A DNA stretch of 64,000 nt from Salinicola salarius. GTDB taxonomy: Bacteria; Pseudomonadota; Gammaproteobacteria; Pseudomonadales; Halomonadaceae. The stretch is from NCBI RefSeq assembly GCF_003206135.1, contig NZ_PZJT01000014.1:1-64000 (forward strand). The letters are read 5' to 3'. The notes below the pieces were generated by a model. That model did no database searches. It had not been told where the DNA came from and was given only the letters and a program-made list of their open reading frames with translations. This document shows positions 40,920 through 48,636 of this stretch, piece by piece (position 1 is the first letter of the stretch; every line of letters starts with the position of its first letter). The position numbers and the translations under genes are program-made.

Positions 40920-41845
40920 GCGAGGCGCTGCTCGACCACGCGACCCGCACCATGGCGGTGGGCTCGAAGAGCTTCGCTACCGCTTCGAAGCTCTTCGAGC
41001 CGCGCACGCGGCGATCCGCGCTGATGCTCTACGCCTGGTGCCGTCACTGCGATGACGTGATCGACGGTCAGACGCTGGGCTTCGAGACGGACCTCGGAGC
41101 AAGCCCCGACACACCCGAGCAGCGCCTGGCGCAACTCAAAGCCGCCACGCGGCAAGCCTACGCCGGAGCGTCCATGTCGGACCCGGCCTTTGCCGCGTTT
41201 CAGGAAGTCGCGCTGACCCACCAGATTCCCCAGTCGCAGGCGTTCGATCATCTGGAAGGCTACGCCATGGACGTACGCGGCGAGACCTATCCGCATCTGT
41301 CGGACACGCTGCGCTACTGCTATCACGTCGCGGGCGTGGTGGGGCTGATGATGGCGCGTGTCATGGGCGTGCGAGACGAAGCCGTGCTGGATCGTGCCTG
41401 CGACCTGGGCCTCGCCTTCCAGCTCACCAACATCGCCAGGGATATCGTCGACGACGCCCGGATCGGACGCTGCTATCTGCCGCTGGCCTGGCTCGACGAG
41501 GTCGGCATACCGCTCGATGAACTCACGGCGTCGCGCCATCGCGACCGCCTCGCCGTTCTCGCCAGCCGGCTGGTGGCCGTGGCGGAGCCCTACTACGACT
41601 CGGCGCGGGACGGCCTGCCCGCCCTGCCGTTGCGCTCGGCCTGGGCCGTCGCCACGGCGCGGGACGTCTATCGGCGGATCGGCGTCAAGGTCGCCGGGGC
41701 CGGAGAACACGCCTGGGATCGACGTCAGGGCACCGGCAAGGCGGAGAAGATCGGGCTGTTGCTGGCCGGGGCGGGGCAGGCGATCAGCGCTCGCGGACGG
41801 CGACCCGATCCTCGGCCCGCGCATCTCTGGCAGCGCCCTCGCTAG
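40916..41845 (+). CDS. crtB: Phytoene synthase CrtB
   Basis: This 309-aa squalene/phytoene synthase condenses two GGPP to phytoene. Both Asp-rich motifs are present: WCRHCDDVIDG and LAFQLTNIARDIVDDARIGRCYLP. YCYHVAGVVGLMMARVMGV is a further family signature. ATG overlaps the crtI stop. The 3' end runs 62 bp into the convergent crtZ gene, so the two C-termini share DNA. Confidence 0.97.
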   Translation: MSEALLDHATRTMAVGSKSFATASKLFEPRTRRSALMLYAWCRHCDDVIDGQTLGFETDLGASPDTPEQRLAQLKAATRQAYAGASMSDPAFAAFQEVALTHQIPQSQAFDHLEGYAMDVRGETYPHLSDTLRYCYHVAGVVGLMMARVMGVRDEAVLDRACDLGLAFQLTNIARDIVDDARIGRCYLPLAWLDEVGIPLDELTASRHRDRLAVLASRLVAVAEPYYDSARDGLPALPLRSAWAVATARDVYRRIGVKVAGAGEHAWDRRQGTGKAEKIGLLLAGAGQAISARGRRPDPRPAHLWQRPR

Positions 41846-42311
41846 CGGAAGACGGCCGACGGCGACGCAATTCCGCCTTCAGCTTGTCCGTCGGCGGCGC
41901 ATAGAGAAAGCCGAAGGAGATTCCGTGCTCGCGCTCCTTGACGGCATGATGAAGGCGGTGGGCCTGGTAAAGGCGCTGGAGATAGCCGCGCCGCGGAATG
42001 TAGCGAAACGGCCAGCGCTTGTGCACCAGCCCGTCGTGAACGATGAAGTAGAGCAGCCCGTAGGCGGTCATGCCGGCACCGATCCACTGCAGCGGCCAGA
42101 CGCCCTGGGTCCCCAAGGCGATGAGCACGATGGCGATGGCGGCAAAGACCACGGCGTAGAGATCGTTCAGCTCGAACCGTTTTTGGTGCGGCTCGTGATG
42201 CGAGCGATGCCAGCCCCAGCCAAAGCCGTGCATGACGTAGCGATGGATCAGCGCCGCCGCGATCTCCATGCCCGCAACGGTCAATATCAGGATCAGGCTG
42301 TTCAGTAGCAC
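41784..42311 (-). CDS. crtZ: Beta-carotene 3-hydroxylase CrtZ
   Basis: This 175-aa di-iron membrane hydroxylase turns beta-carotene into zeaxanthin. The histidine boxes HRYVMHG, HRSHHEPH, HDGLVHKRWPF and HRLHHAV are all present. MTAYGLLYFIVHDGLVH is almost the same as in Pantoea. The start is a GTG at 42311, chosen for GGAG seven bases upstream; a GTG two codons earlier is the alternative. It is convergent with crtB and overlaps its 3' end. It completes the pathway with CrtX to zeaxanthin glucosides. No ketolase crtW was found. Confidence 0.95.
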   Translation of the reverse strand: MLLNSLILILTVAGMEIAAALIHRYVMHGFGWGWHRSHHEPHQKRFELNDLYAVVFAAIAIVLIALGTQGVWPLQWIGAGMTAYGLLYFIVHDGLVHKRWPFRYIPRRGYLQRLYQAHRLHHAVKEREHGISFGFLYAPPTDKLKAELRRRRPSSASEGAARDARAEDRVAVRER

Positions 42312-42423
42312 AGGCACGCTCCGGGCGCGGGGATATGGCCAAGCTTAATGCATCCGAACGTGGATGCCATGGACGACATTCGATCGATGGCCGTCAGGAA
42401 TCGACTGGCATTGGCCGGCGGCA

Positions 42424-42648
42424 TCAATCGTCGTCTTCGCGCTTGCGGCGCTGCTTTCGGTTACGCCGATAACGTCGCACCAGCGCCAGCCAGGCCGCGG
42501 TCGCCAGCATCAGCGCCAGCGTCACCCCCTGCCAGGGCCTGGCACCGTCTCCCATCACCGTTTCCAGGGTGATGATCAGAACGAATCCTATCGCCTGGCT
42601 GGCGATCGCGATCCGACGCAGACCGTCTCTTGGCCCTGCTCCCGCCAT
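42424..42648 (-). CDS. Small two-segment membrane protein, unknown function
   Basis: This 74-aa protein was not recognised. It has two hydrophobic segments (about residues 14-30, QAIGFVLIITLETVM, and 39-56, TLALMLATAAWLALV) and a very basic C-terminus (RRYRRNRKQRRKRE) ending in three aspartates, so the tail probably faces the cytoplasm. The ATG has AGGAGA four to five bases upstream. Upstream in-frame codons have no ribosome site. It lies between crtZ and rapA and is unlikely to belong to the carotenoid operon. Confidence 0.6.
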   Translation of the reverse strand: MAGAGPRDGLRRIAIASQAIGFVLIITLETVMGDGARPWQGVTLALMLATAAWLALVRRYRRNRKQRRKREDDD

Positions 42649-42833
42649 GATCTCTCCTCGTAAGATGCTTCGCGCCCGTATCCGAGTCCGCGACGCCCGG
42701 ACCCACGCCGAGGCAGTGTAACGCCAATGCCGGAACACGCCGAACCGTTCAGTGCTTAAGGCCGCACGCGGTTTACGCTAGAATGCGTCGCCCATTCGAT
42801 CCGTTCCCGCAGCGTACACACGACCGAGGCACC

Positions 42834-45818
42834 ATGAGCGACTTCTCTCCCGGCCAGCGTTGGATCAGCGACGGCGAAACCGAGCTTGGACTCGGCACCA
42901 TTCTCACCGTCGATGCACGCAGCGTCACCGTGCTGTTCACCGCCAGTCAGGAAACCCGTACCTACAGCGCCCGTCAGGCACCGCTGACCCGCGTGGTGTT
43001 CGGCCCCGGTGATCGCATCGACACCGCCGACGGCGACCAGTTGACCGTCGAGCGTATCGAAGAACGCGATGGCTGCGTGATCTACCACGGCCAGACCGAT
43101 GACGGCGAATCCGTGTCGCTCAGCGAAGCCAGGCTCTCCGACAACATGCGCTTCCATCAGGCACAGGATCGTCTGCTGACCGGCCAGGTCGACCGCAACG
43201 ACTGGTTCCAGTTACGCTATCGCTCGCTGCATCACCACCAGCGCATCGCCCGTAGCCCGGCACTGGGCCTGGCCGGGCCGCGCATCGATCTGATTCCGCA
43301 CCAGCTCTATATCGCCGATGAAGTCTCCCGGCGCCATGCCCCGCGCGTTCTGCTGGCCGACGAAGTCGGCCTGGGCAAGACCATCGAGGCCGGGCTGATC
43401 CTGCATCGCCTGCTGCTGACCGGGCGCGCCAGCCGGGCGCTGATTCTGGTGCCAGCCAGCCTGACCCACCAATGGCTGATCGAATTGCTGCGCCGTTTCT
43501 CGCTCTCGGTCACGCTGCTGGACGAAGCCCAGAGCGAAGCGTTCGACGAGGACAACCCCTTCGACAGCGGCCAGTGCATCCTGGCCAGCCAGGAGTGGCT
43601 GTTCGCCAACCCGCATCGTCAGCGTCAGGCCGAGAGCGCCGAGTGGGATCTGCTGATCGTCGACGAGGCGCACCATCTCGACTGGACGCCACAGGCAGAA
43701 GGCCCGGGTTATGCCTGCATCGAACGCCTGTCGAAGCATATCGCCGGTCTCCTGCTGCTGACCGCGACACCGGAGCAGATGGGTCTGGAGAGCCACTTCG
43801 CCCGGCTGCGCCTGCTCGACCCCGACCGCTATCACGATCTCGAACGCTTCCGGGAAGAAGAAGCCAGCTATACCGCCGTGGCCGAAGCGATCGAAGCACT
43901 CGAGCGGCTGCCGGGCGATGCCGCCGACCGCGACCGTCTCGGCGCCATCATTGATGACGGCGACAGCCGCGCGCTGCTCGACACCCTGCTGGACGCCGAA
44001 AGCGACGAGGCCCAGCGCGACAGCGCCCGCCGCCAGCTGCGCGAACAGCTGCTGGATCGCCACGGCACCGGCCGGGTCATGTTCCGCAACAGCCGCCGTC
44101 ATGTCGGCGGCTTTCCCGAGCGCCACCTGCACGTTGCCTCGCTGGCGATGCCGACGGCCTACCAGGATCAGTTCGAGGAGCTCAGACAGGGCAACGATCA
44201 CTTCGCCGCCCGCCTGACCGCCGCGGACCTGAGCACGCACGACGCCCGCCTCTATCCCGAGGCGGCCTATCGCGCCCTGCACGATGCCGCGATCCAGCAT
44301 GACACGCCCTGGTGGCGTTTCGATCCCCGCGTCGAGTGGTTGATGGGCCAGCTCGAGGCACTGGGCAACCAGCAGAAGGTGCTGGTGATCGCCCACTGGC
44401 GCCAGACCGCCGTGGACCTGGCCGAGGCGCTGCGCGTGCGCGCCGGTATCCAGGCGCCGGTCTTCCACGAAGAGATGAGCCTGGTCGAACGCGACCGTGC
44501 AGCTGCCGCCTTTGCCGATGACGATGGCGGCTGCCAGGTACTGATCTGCTCGGAAATCGGCTCCGAAGGGCGCAACTTCCAGTTCTGCCATCATCTGGTG
44601 ATGTTCGATCTGCCCTGGCACCCCGATCTGCTCGAGCAGCGCATCGGGCGACTCGATCGTATCGGCCAGCTGCACCCGATCGATATTCACGTGCCGGTGA
44701 TCGAGAAAAGCCCCACCGCCACGCTGCTGCGCTGGTATCACGATGGCCTCGCCGCGTTCGAGGCACCGCACGCGGCGGGCGGCGACGTTCTCGAGGCTTT
44801 CGGCGATGCGCTGCGTGAAAGTCTCGATGACGACTATCGCGATGACGGCTCTCTCGACGACGACTCTCTCGATGAAAACAGCGGCCTTGATTCGCTGATC
44901 GCAGAGACCCGCACCTTCAACGACGCTCGTCTGGCCGAGCGCGAAGCGGGCCGCAATCGTCTGCTGGAGTGGAACGCCTGCCGCCCCGAGCGGGCGGATG
45001 CCGTGATCAGCGCGATCGTGGAGCAGGACAACGACAGCGCCCTGCCCCGCTACGTCGATCAGGCGCTGGACATCTTCGGCGTCGATAGCCGGGATCTTGG
45101 CAACGGTCAGATGCATCTCACGCCCGGCTCGCACATGATCGACAGCCTGCCGGGGCTGGCCCAGGGCGACGAGGGGTTCACCGTGACCTACTCGCGCACC
45201 CAGGCGCTGGCGCGTGACGATATCCAGCGTCTCTCCTGGGAGCATCCGCTGGTGACCACGGTGATGGAGCGCATTCTCGACTCCAGCCTGGGCAACACCG
45301 CCCTCGCCCTGCTCAAGCATCCCAACATTCCCGGCGGCCGGCTGATGCTGGAGCTGATCTTCCGCACGCACTGCCCGGCGCCCAAGCGGCTGCAACTGGG
45401 CCGCTTCCTGCCGGATACCGGCATTCGCGTGCTGCTCGACGAGAGCGGCGCCAACCTGTCGGACAAGGTCACCTTCAGCGGGCTCTCCCGCAACCTGCAG
45501 CGAGTCAAGAAAGGCGTCGCGCGCGAGCTGCTGAAATCCCGGCATGACGCGTTGCGCGAGCTGCTGAAGAAGGGCGAGCAGGAGGCCCAACGCGAATTGC
45601 CGTCGCTGGTCGAACGCGCTCAGCAGGAGATGCGGGAGACGCTCGATCTGGAGCTGTCGCGTCTCAAGGCCCTTGCCCAGCACAACGGCGCTATTCGCGA
45701 CGACGAGCTGCAGGCCCTGAAAGACGAACGTCGCGCCCTCGATACCGCCATCGAAAGCGCGTCGCTGCGCCTCGACGCGGTGCGCGTGATCGTCACCGTC
45801 GACAAGGATGCACGCTAG
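42834..45818 (+). CDS. rapA: RNA polymerase recycling ATPase RapA (HepA)
   Basis: This 994-aa Swi2/Snf2-type ATPase binds RNA polymerase and promotes its release after termination, notably at high salt. Tudor-like N-terminal domains (1-120, GQRWISDGETELGLGTIL) are followed by the first RecA-like lobe with Walker A VLLADEVGLGKTIEAG and VDEAHH. The second lobe has ICSEIGSEGRNFQF and QRIGRLDRIGQ. The C-terminal domain holds the usual spacer and helical part, with a local acidic run (DDDYRDDGSLDDDSLDEN, near 665). Start MSDFSPGQRW fits the family. Its usual length is 968 in E. coli. Confidence 0.96.
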   Translation: MSDFSPGQRWISDGETELGLGTILTVDARSVTVLFTASQETRTYSARQAPLTRVVFGPGDRIDTADGDQLTVERIEERDGCVIYHGQTDDGESVSLSEARLSDNMRFHQAQDRLLTGQVDRNDWFQLRYRSLHHHQRIARSPALGLAGPRIDLIPHQLYIADEVSRRHAPRVLLADEVGLGKTIEAGLILHRLLLTGRASRALILVPASLTHQWLIELLRRFSLSVTLLDEAQSEAFDEDNPFDSGQCILASQEWLFANPHRQRQAESAEWDLLIVDEAHHLDWTPQAEGPGYACIERLSKHIAGLLLLTATPEQMGLESHFARLRLLDPDRYHDLERFREEEASYTAVAEAIEALERLPGDAADRDRLGAIIDDGDSRALLDTLLDAESDEAQRDSARRQLREQLLDRHGTGRVMFRNSRRHVGGFPERHLHVASLAMPTAYQDQFEELRQGNDHFAARLTAADLSTHDARLYPEAAYRALHDAAIQHDTPWWRFDPRVEWLMGQLEALGNQQKVLVIAHWRQTAVDLAEALRVRAGIQAPVFHEEMSLVERDRAAAAFADDDGGCQVLICSEIGSEGRNFQFCHHLVMFDLPWHPDLLEQRIGRLDRIGQLHPIDIHVPVIEKSPTATLLRWYHDGLAAFEAPHAAGGDVLEAFGDALRESLDDDYRDDGSLDDDSLDENSGLDSLIAETRTFNDARLAEREAGRNRLLEWNACRPERADAVISAIVEQDNDSALPRYVDQALDIFGVDSRDLGNGQMHLTPGSHMIDSLPGLAQGDEGFTVTYSRTQALARDDIQRLSWEHPLVTTVMERILDSSLGNTALALLKHPNIPGGRLMLELIFRTHCPAPKRLQLGRFLPDTGIRVLLDESGANLSDKVTFSGLSRNLQRVKKGVARELLKSRHDALRELLKKGEQEAQRELPSLVERAQQEMRETLDLELSRLKALAQHNGAIRDDELQALKDERRALDTAIESASLRLDAVRVIVTVDKDAR

Positions 45819-45840
45819 TTCGCCAGCGCATCGAGGATCC

Positions 45841-45864
45841 GCGTCCGCGGCAAGCCGCGGGCGC
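45841..45864. terminator. Hairpin between convergent rapA and yfcH
   Basis: Stem GCG-t-CCGCGG paired with CCGCGG-g-CGC and a CAAG loop. It lacks a T-run but sits in the 48-bp convergent gap, so it may serve both genes. Confidence 0.45.
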
Positions 45865-45866
45865 TC

Positions 45867-46772
45867 TCAATGCGACACGATTGCCGCCAGGGCGTCGTCC
45901 AGCGTCGGATAGCGAAAGGTGAAGCCGGCCTCCTGGAAGCGCCTGGGACGCATGCAAGCGCCAGTCAGAAGCAGGCGCGACATCTCCCCCAGTCCGAGTT
46001 TCAGCAGCGGCGCGGGCACGAACAGCGCCGCCGGCCGATGCAGGTGTCGTCCCAGCGCCCTGGTGAACTCGGCATTGGTCACCGGTTGCGGCGCGGAGCC
46101 GTTGAACGGGCCGCTGAGCATGGTTTTCTCGAGCAGAAACTCGATCATGGCGACCAGATCCTCCCGATGAATCCACGGCATGTACTGGCGCCCATCCCCC
46201 AGGCGACCGCCCAGCCCCAGCTTGAACGCCGGCATCATCTTGGCCAGGGTGCCGCCGCCGGCATCCAGCACCAGCCCGGTACGCAGACAGGCCACCCTTA
46301 CCCCGAAAGCTTCGGCCTTGAGCGCCTCCGCCTCCCAGGCCTGGCACAGGCGGTGGGCGAATTCGTCGTGGGGTGGCGTCTCCTCGGTCACGTCACGATC
46401 GCCCTGATCGCCGTAGTAGCCCATGGCCGAGCCGGAGACGAGCACTTCCGGCGGCTGTTCCCGCCGCGCCAGCTCCTCGCATAGCGCGACGACGTCGCGT
46501 GTCGCGTGGCGGCGCGATTCGACCAGCCGGGTCTTCTGCGGGTCGCTCCAGCGCCGGTCGGCAATCGGTTCCCCGGCCAGATTGACGATGGCCTCCGGTA
46601 GAGACGATGCAAAATCCATGGCATCGTCACCGATGCGCACGCTCTGCGGCAACTGCCGGCGAGCCCGTTCCGGGTCGCGAGAGATCACCATGACGTCGTG
46701 GCCGGCCGCCAGAGCCCGCTCGACCAGTCGACGTCCGACGAATCCCGTACCGCCCGTGATCAATAGACGCAT
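45867..46772 (-). CDS. yfcH: TIGR01777-type NAD(P)-dependent epimerase, YfcH-like
   Basis: This 301-aa extended SDR protein has an N-terminal Rossmann motif LLITGGTGFVGRRLVERALA. It also has IVNLAGEPIADRRWSDPQK, which is diagnostic for the YfcH/TIGR01777 family, plus SGSAMGYYGDQGD and a C-terminal DUF1731-like end (RPRRFQEAGFTFRYPTLDDAL). The substrate is unknown. GGAG lies eight bases before the ATG. It is divergent from the cbiX-like gene with an operator-like palindrome between. In several Proteobacteria this family accompanies MerR/LitR and photolyase genes in light-induced loci, which agrees with the setting here. Confidence 0.88.
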   Translation of the reverse strand: MRLLITGGTGFVGRRLVERALAAGHDVMVISRDPERARRQLPQSVRIGDDAMDFASSLPEAIVNLAGEPIADRRWSDPQKTRLVESRRHATRDVVALCEELARREQPPEVLVSGSAMGYYGDQGDRDVTEETPPHDEFAHRLCQAWEAEALKAEAFGVRVACLRTGLVLDAGGGTLAKMMPAFKLGLGGRLGDGRQYMPWIHREDLVAMIEFLLEKTMLSGPFNGSAPQPVTNAEFTRALGRHLHRPAALFVPAPLLKLGLGEMSRLLLTGACMRPRRFQEAGFTFRYPTLDDALAAIVSH

Positions 46773-46794
46773 GATGGATGCTCCAAGTTATACG

Positions 46795-46823
46795 GATATT
46801 GTACAATACGTTGAGCCTGGCCA
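46795..46823. promoter_or_regulatory. Candidate LitR-type operator in the yfcH/cbiX-like gap
   Basis: Perfect 12-bp palindrome TATTGTACAATA (46797-46808) lies within GGATATTGTACAA, a stretch that recurs at 47307-47319. A half-matching site (TGGCCA) follows TGTACA after 12 nt, the spacing expected for a LitR/CarH-type operator. It could control yfcH and the cbiX-like gene in both directions. Confidence 0.6.
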
Positions 46824-46914
46824 TCCGACGGCGAGCCGTCCCAGCGCGTCCTTTCCATGGTCGCGTGACAACTCGACTCCGCCCCCGGCATTCAACCCCT
46901 TTTCAGGGAGCAGC

Positions 46915-47286
46915 ATGACACAGTCCGCCATGATTCTGCTGGCCCACGGTTCCAGCGATGCTCGCTGGCGTGCCCCGTTCGAAACGCTGGAGCAGAACCT
47001 GCAGCCTAGCGACGGCAAGCCTGTCGTTCTCGCCTTCACGGAGTTGAGCGAGCCTTCACTCGAGCCCCGGGTGGCCGAACTGGCAGCGCAAGGCATCTCG
47101 CGAATAGAGATCCTGCCGCTGTTCTTCGCGGCGGGCCGGCACCTGCGAGAAGGCGTTCCCGGCCAGCTCGAGGAGATCGCTCGGCAACATCCGGTTTCGC
47201 TGCATCTGCTGGATCCGGTCGGCCAGCACCCGGCTTTCGTCGACGCCCTCGCCAGTATCGTCGAATCGCAGGCGCAGGATCTGTAA
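46915..47286 (+). CDS. CbiX/SirB-like sirohydrochlorin chelatase family protein
   Basis: This 123-aa single-domain protein has the short CbiX (CbiXs) length. The N-terminal ILLAHGSSDARWRAPFETL has the metal/tetrapyrrole-binding His. A second conserved His lies in LPLFFAAGRHLREGVPGQL. Family members insert Co2+ or Fe2+ into sirohydrochlorin, leading to cobalamin or siroheme. No cobalamin-synthesis genes are nearby. The ATG was chosen because TCAGGGAG lies 4-5 bases upstream; the frame stays open upstream but without family sequence. It is likely controlled with yfcH, and its position beside a LitR-like regulator links it to a light or tetrapyrrole response. Confidence 0.85.
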   Translation: MTQSAMILLAHGSSDARWRAPFETLEQNLQPSDGKPVVLAFTELSEPSLEPRVAELAAQGISRIEILPLFFAAGRHLREGVPGQLEEIARQHPVSLHLLDPVGQHPAFVDALASIVESQAQDL

Positions 47287-47307
47287 AACCTGTCTACGTC
47301 TTACATG

Positions 47308-47341
47308 GATATTGTACAAACCACTTGAAACGTACAATATC
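47308..47341. promoter_or_regulatory. Candidate LitR-type operator/promoter upstream of the MerR gene
   Basis: A perfect inverted repeat GATATTGTAC, 14 nt, GTACAATATC. It includes TGTACA-N12-CGTACA and overlaps possible promoter boxes TTGTAC and TACAAT (15 nt apart). The left half shares GGATATTGTACAA with the operator at 46.8 kb, so the regulator probably controls both its neighbours and itself. Confidence 0.7.
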
Positions 47342-47350
47342 TTCACCCAT

Positions 47351-47447
47351 CCTTGAGGTATCGAGACGGTAGTATCCGTCTCGTCACGACTCGTCGAAGT
47401 CATCGCTCTCTAGCGATCGTCACCGAACCGAGGTGACGTCCTCAAGG
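47351..47447 (+). ncRNA. Candidate structured leader RNA upstream of the MerR gene
   Basis: CCTTGAGG (47351-47358) pairs with CCTCAAGG (47440-47447) and closes four hairpins. These are CGAGACGG/CCGTCTCG with a 6-nt loop, GACT/AGTC, ATCGCT/AGCGAT with a 4-nt loop, and GTCACC/GGTGAC with a 7-nt loop. This is almost a fully paired multi-branch fold of 97 nt. It has no tRNA features (no T loop, wrong stem lengths) and matches no riboswitch I can name. A further dyad GGTTAC/GTAACC follows (47466-47503). It could be a leader control element, a small RNA, or a set of DNA operators. Confidence 0.4.
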
Positions 47448-47532
47448 CATCAGGGCACTATCGCAGGTTACACCGGTGCGGATCGCGACAGATGACCGTA
47501 ACCGACGTCCTGACACTTTCGAAGCCGTAGTG

Positions 47533-47610
47533 ATGACTCGCAGCATTGACATGACCTATCTCATTCGACGAGACGGCGCACGCAGAGACCTCGCAGGAGG
47601 ACTTGCATGA
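47533..47610 (+). CDS. Possible 25-aa leader ORF overlapping the MerR start
   Basis: A 25-codon ORF beginning MTRSIDMTYLIRRDG ends in TGA that overlaps the MerR-gene ATG (ATGA). The AGGAGG ribosome site of the next gene lies inside it. It has no good ribosome site of its own. It may couple or attenuate translation of the regulator, or be chance. No function is assigned. Confidence 0.3.
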   Translation: MTRSIDMTYLIRRDGARRDLAGGLA

Positions 47611-48524
47611 CTTACAAGGCAATGGATTCCAGTGCCGCGCCGCTCTACCCGATTCGTGAAGTATCGCGCCTCACTGGAGTCAACTCCGTCACTTTACGTG
47701 CCTGGGAGCGCCGCTACGGCCTGATCCGTCCCCAGCGCACGCCAAAAGGCCACCGGCTGTACGGCCGTGACGATATCGAGCGCGTCGAGCGCATTCTGCA
47801 GTGGCTCAACCGGGGCGTCCCGGTCAGCCAGGTACGGGAACTTCTGGATCAGCCGGAAGCGGTCGAGACGCCGGCGCCGCAGATGGGAGACTGGGCCAGC
47901 CAGCGCCAGCATCTGATCCACGCCGTGGAGTCTCTCGACACTGGCCGGCTGGAAGTGCTGTTCAACCAGAGCCTGTCGCTGTATCCGGTCAGCCTGTGTA
48001 TCGCGGAACTCTGGCAGCCCGTCATCTCGCAGCTGGAAGAGCGCTGGGGCGACCAGTTCGGCGCCACGCTCCAACGCCGGGTGCTGGAGACTTTCCTGCG
48101 TACGCGGATCGGTACCCGGATCTACCACACCAACCAGTTGAGCAATGCGGGGGAGATATTGGTCGCCCGATTGCCGGACGACAGCAGCGGATTCTGGGCG
48201 CTGCTGATGGGCCTGGCCGCATCCGCCGCAGGCTATCGCGTCCAGCTGATCGATGGTGATCTGCCGCTGAGCGAATTTCCGTTGGCCGTCGAGCGTCTCG
48301 GCGCCAAAGCGCTGCTGCTCGCCAGCAGCCACGCAGAGCGCAGTGATGTCATTCGACGCCAGCTGCCGCGGCTTGCCGAACAGTCCCAGGCGCCGGTATG
48401 CCTGGTCGGGCCCGTCGCCCGCATCCGGGCCAGCGATTTCGAGAACACTTCGGTCGCCGTGCTGGGAGAGGACATGAGCCAGGCGTTGAGCCGGATGCGA
48501 GCGACGATCGAAGCCGGCAGTTGA
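47607..48524 (+). CDS. MerR-family regulator, LitR/CarH-like, without cobalamin-site residues
   Basis: This 305-aa protein has an N-terminal MerR helix-turn-helix (residues 13-80: YPIREVSRLTGVNSVTLRAWERRYGL, TPKGHRLYGRDDIERV) and a C-terminal part with the layout of a B12-binding light sensor (helical cap about 100-170, Rossmann-like about 183-300). In CarH/LitR the cap has W-x9-EH and the Rossmann domain has D/E-x-H-x2-G. Here the same places read W147-x9-R157-R158 and DDSSGF (191-196), so the histidines that hold adenosylcobalamin are missing. It therefore resembles the class II LitR regulators of pseudomonads. AGGAGG lies six bases before the ATG. The phrB gene follows by 112 bp. Confidence 0.85.
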   Translation: MTYKAMDSSAAPLYPIREVSRLTGVNSVTLRAWERRYGLIRPQRTPKGHRLYGRDDIERVERILQWLNRGVPVSQVRELLDQPEAVETPAPQMGDWASQRQHLIHAVESLDTGRLEVLFNQSLSLYPVSLCIAELWQPVISQLEERWGDQFGATLQRRVLETFLRTRIGTRIYHTNQLSNAGEILVARLPDDSSGFWALLMGLAASAAGYRVQLIDGDLPLSEFPLAVERLGAKALLLASSHAERSDVIRRQLPRLAEQSQAPVCLVGPVARIRASDFENTSVAVLGEDMSQALSRMRATIEAGS

Positions 48525-48636
48525 GCCGGACATGGACGCACGGCGCGATCGTCAGGTCCGCCGTGACAGCGCAATAGGGTGAATAGCCCGCGACGCAGGG
48601 ACGCGTCGCCCAGTCATCGGTAACAGGGACGTGTCT

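Noticed and set aside
34032..42648. Integrated genomic island at tRNA-Pro
   Set aside because: No integrase gene and no direct copy of the tRNA 3' end was found downstream of the carotenoid cluster. Gain by transfer remains possible but not site-specific integration.
43212..45683. Open frame of 823 codons antisense to rapA
   Set aside because: Antisense frames stay open in GC-rich genes through codon bias. The translation shows no family match and no ribosome site, while RapA on the other strand is complete.
47351..47447. Cloverleaf-like fold as a tRNA
   Set aside because: Stem lengths (8, 8, 4, 6, 6), no T-loop TTCRA and no acceptor CCA. Treated as a candidate leader RNA instead.
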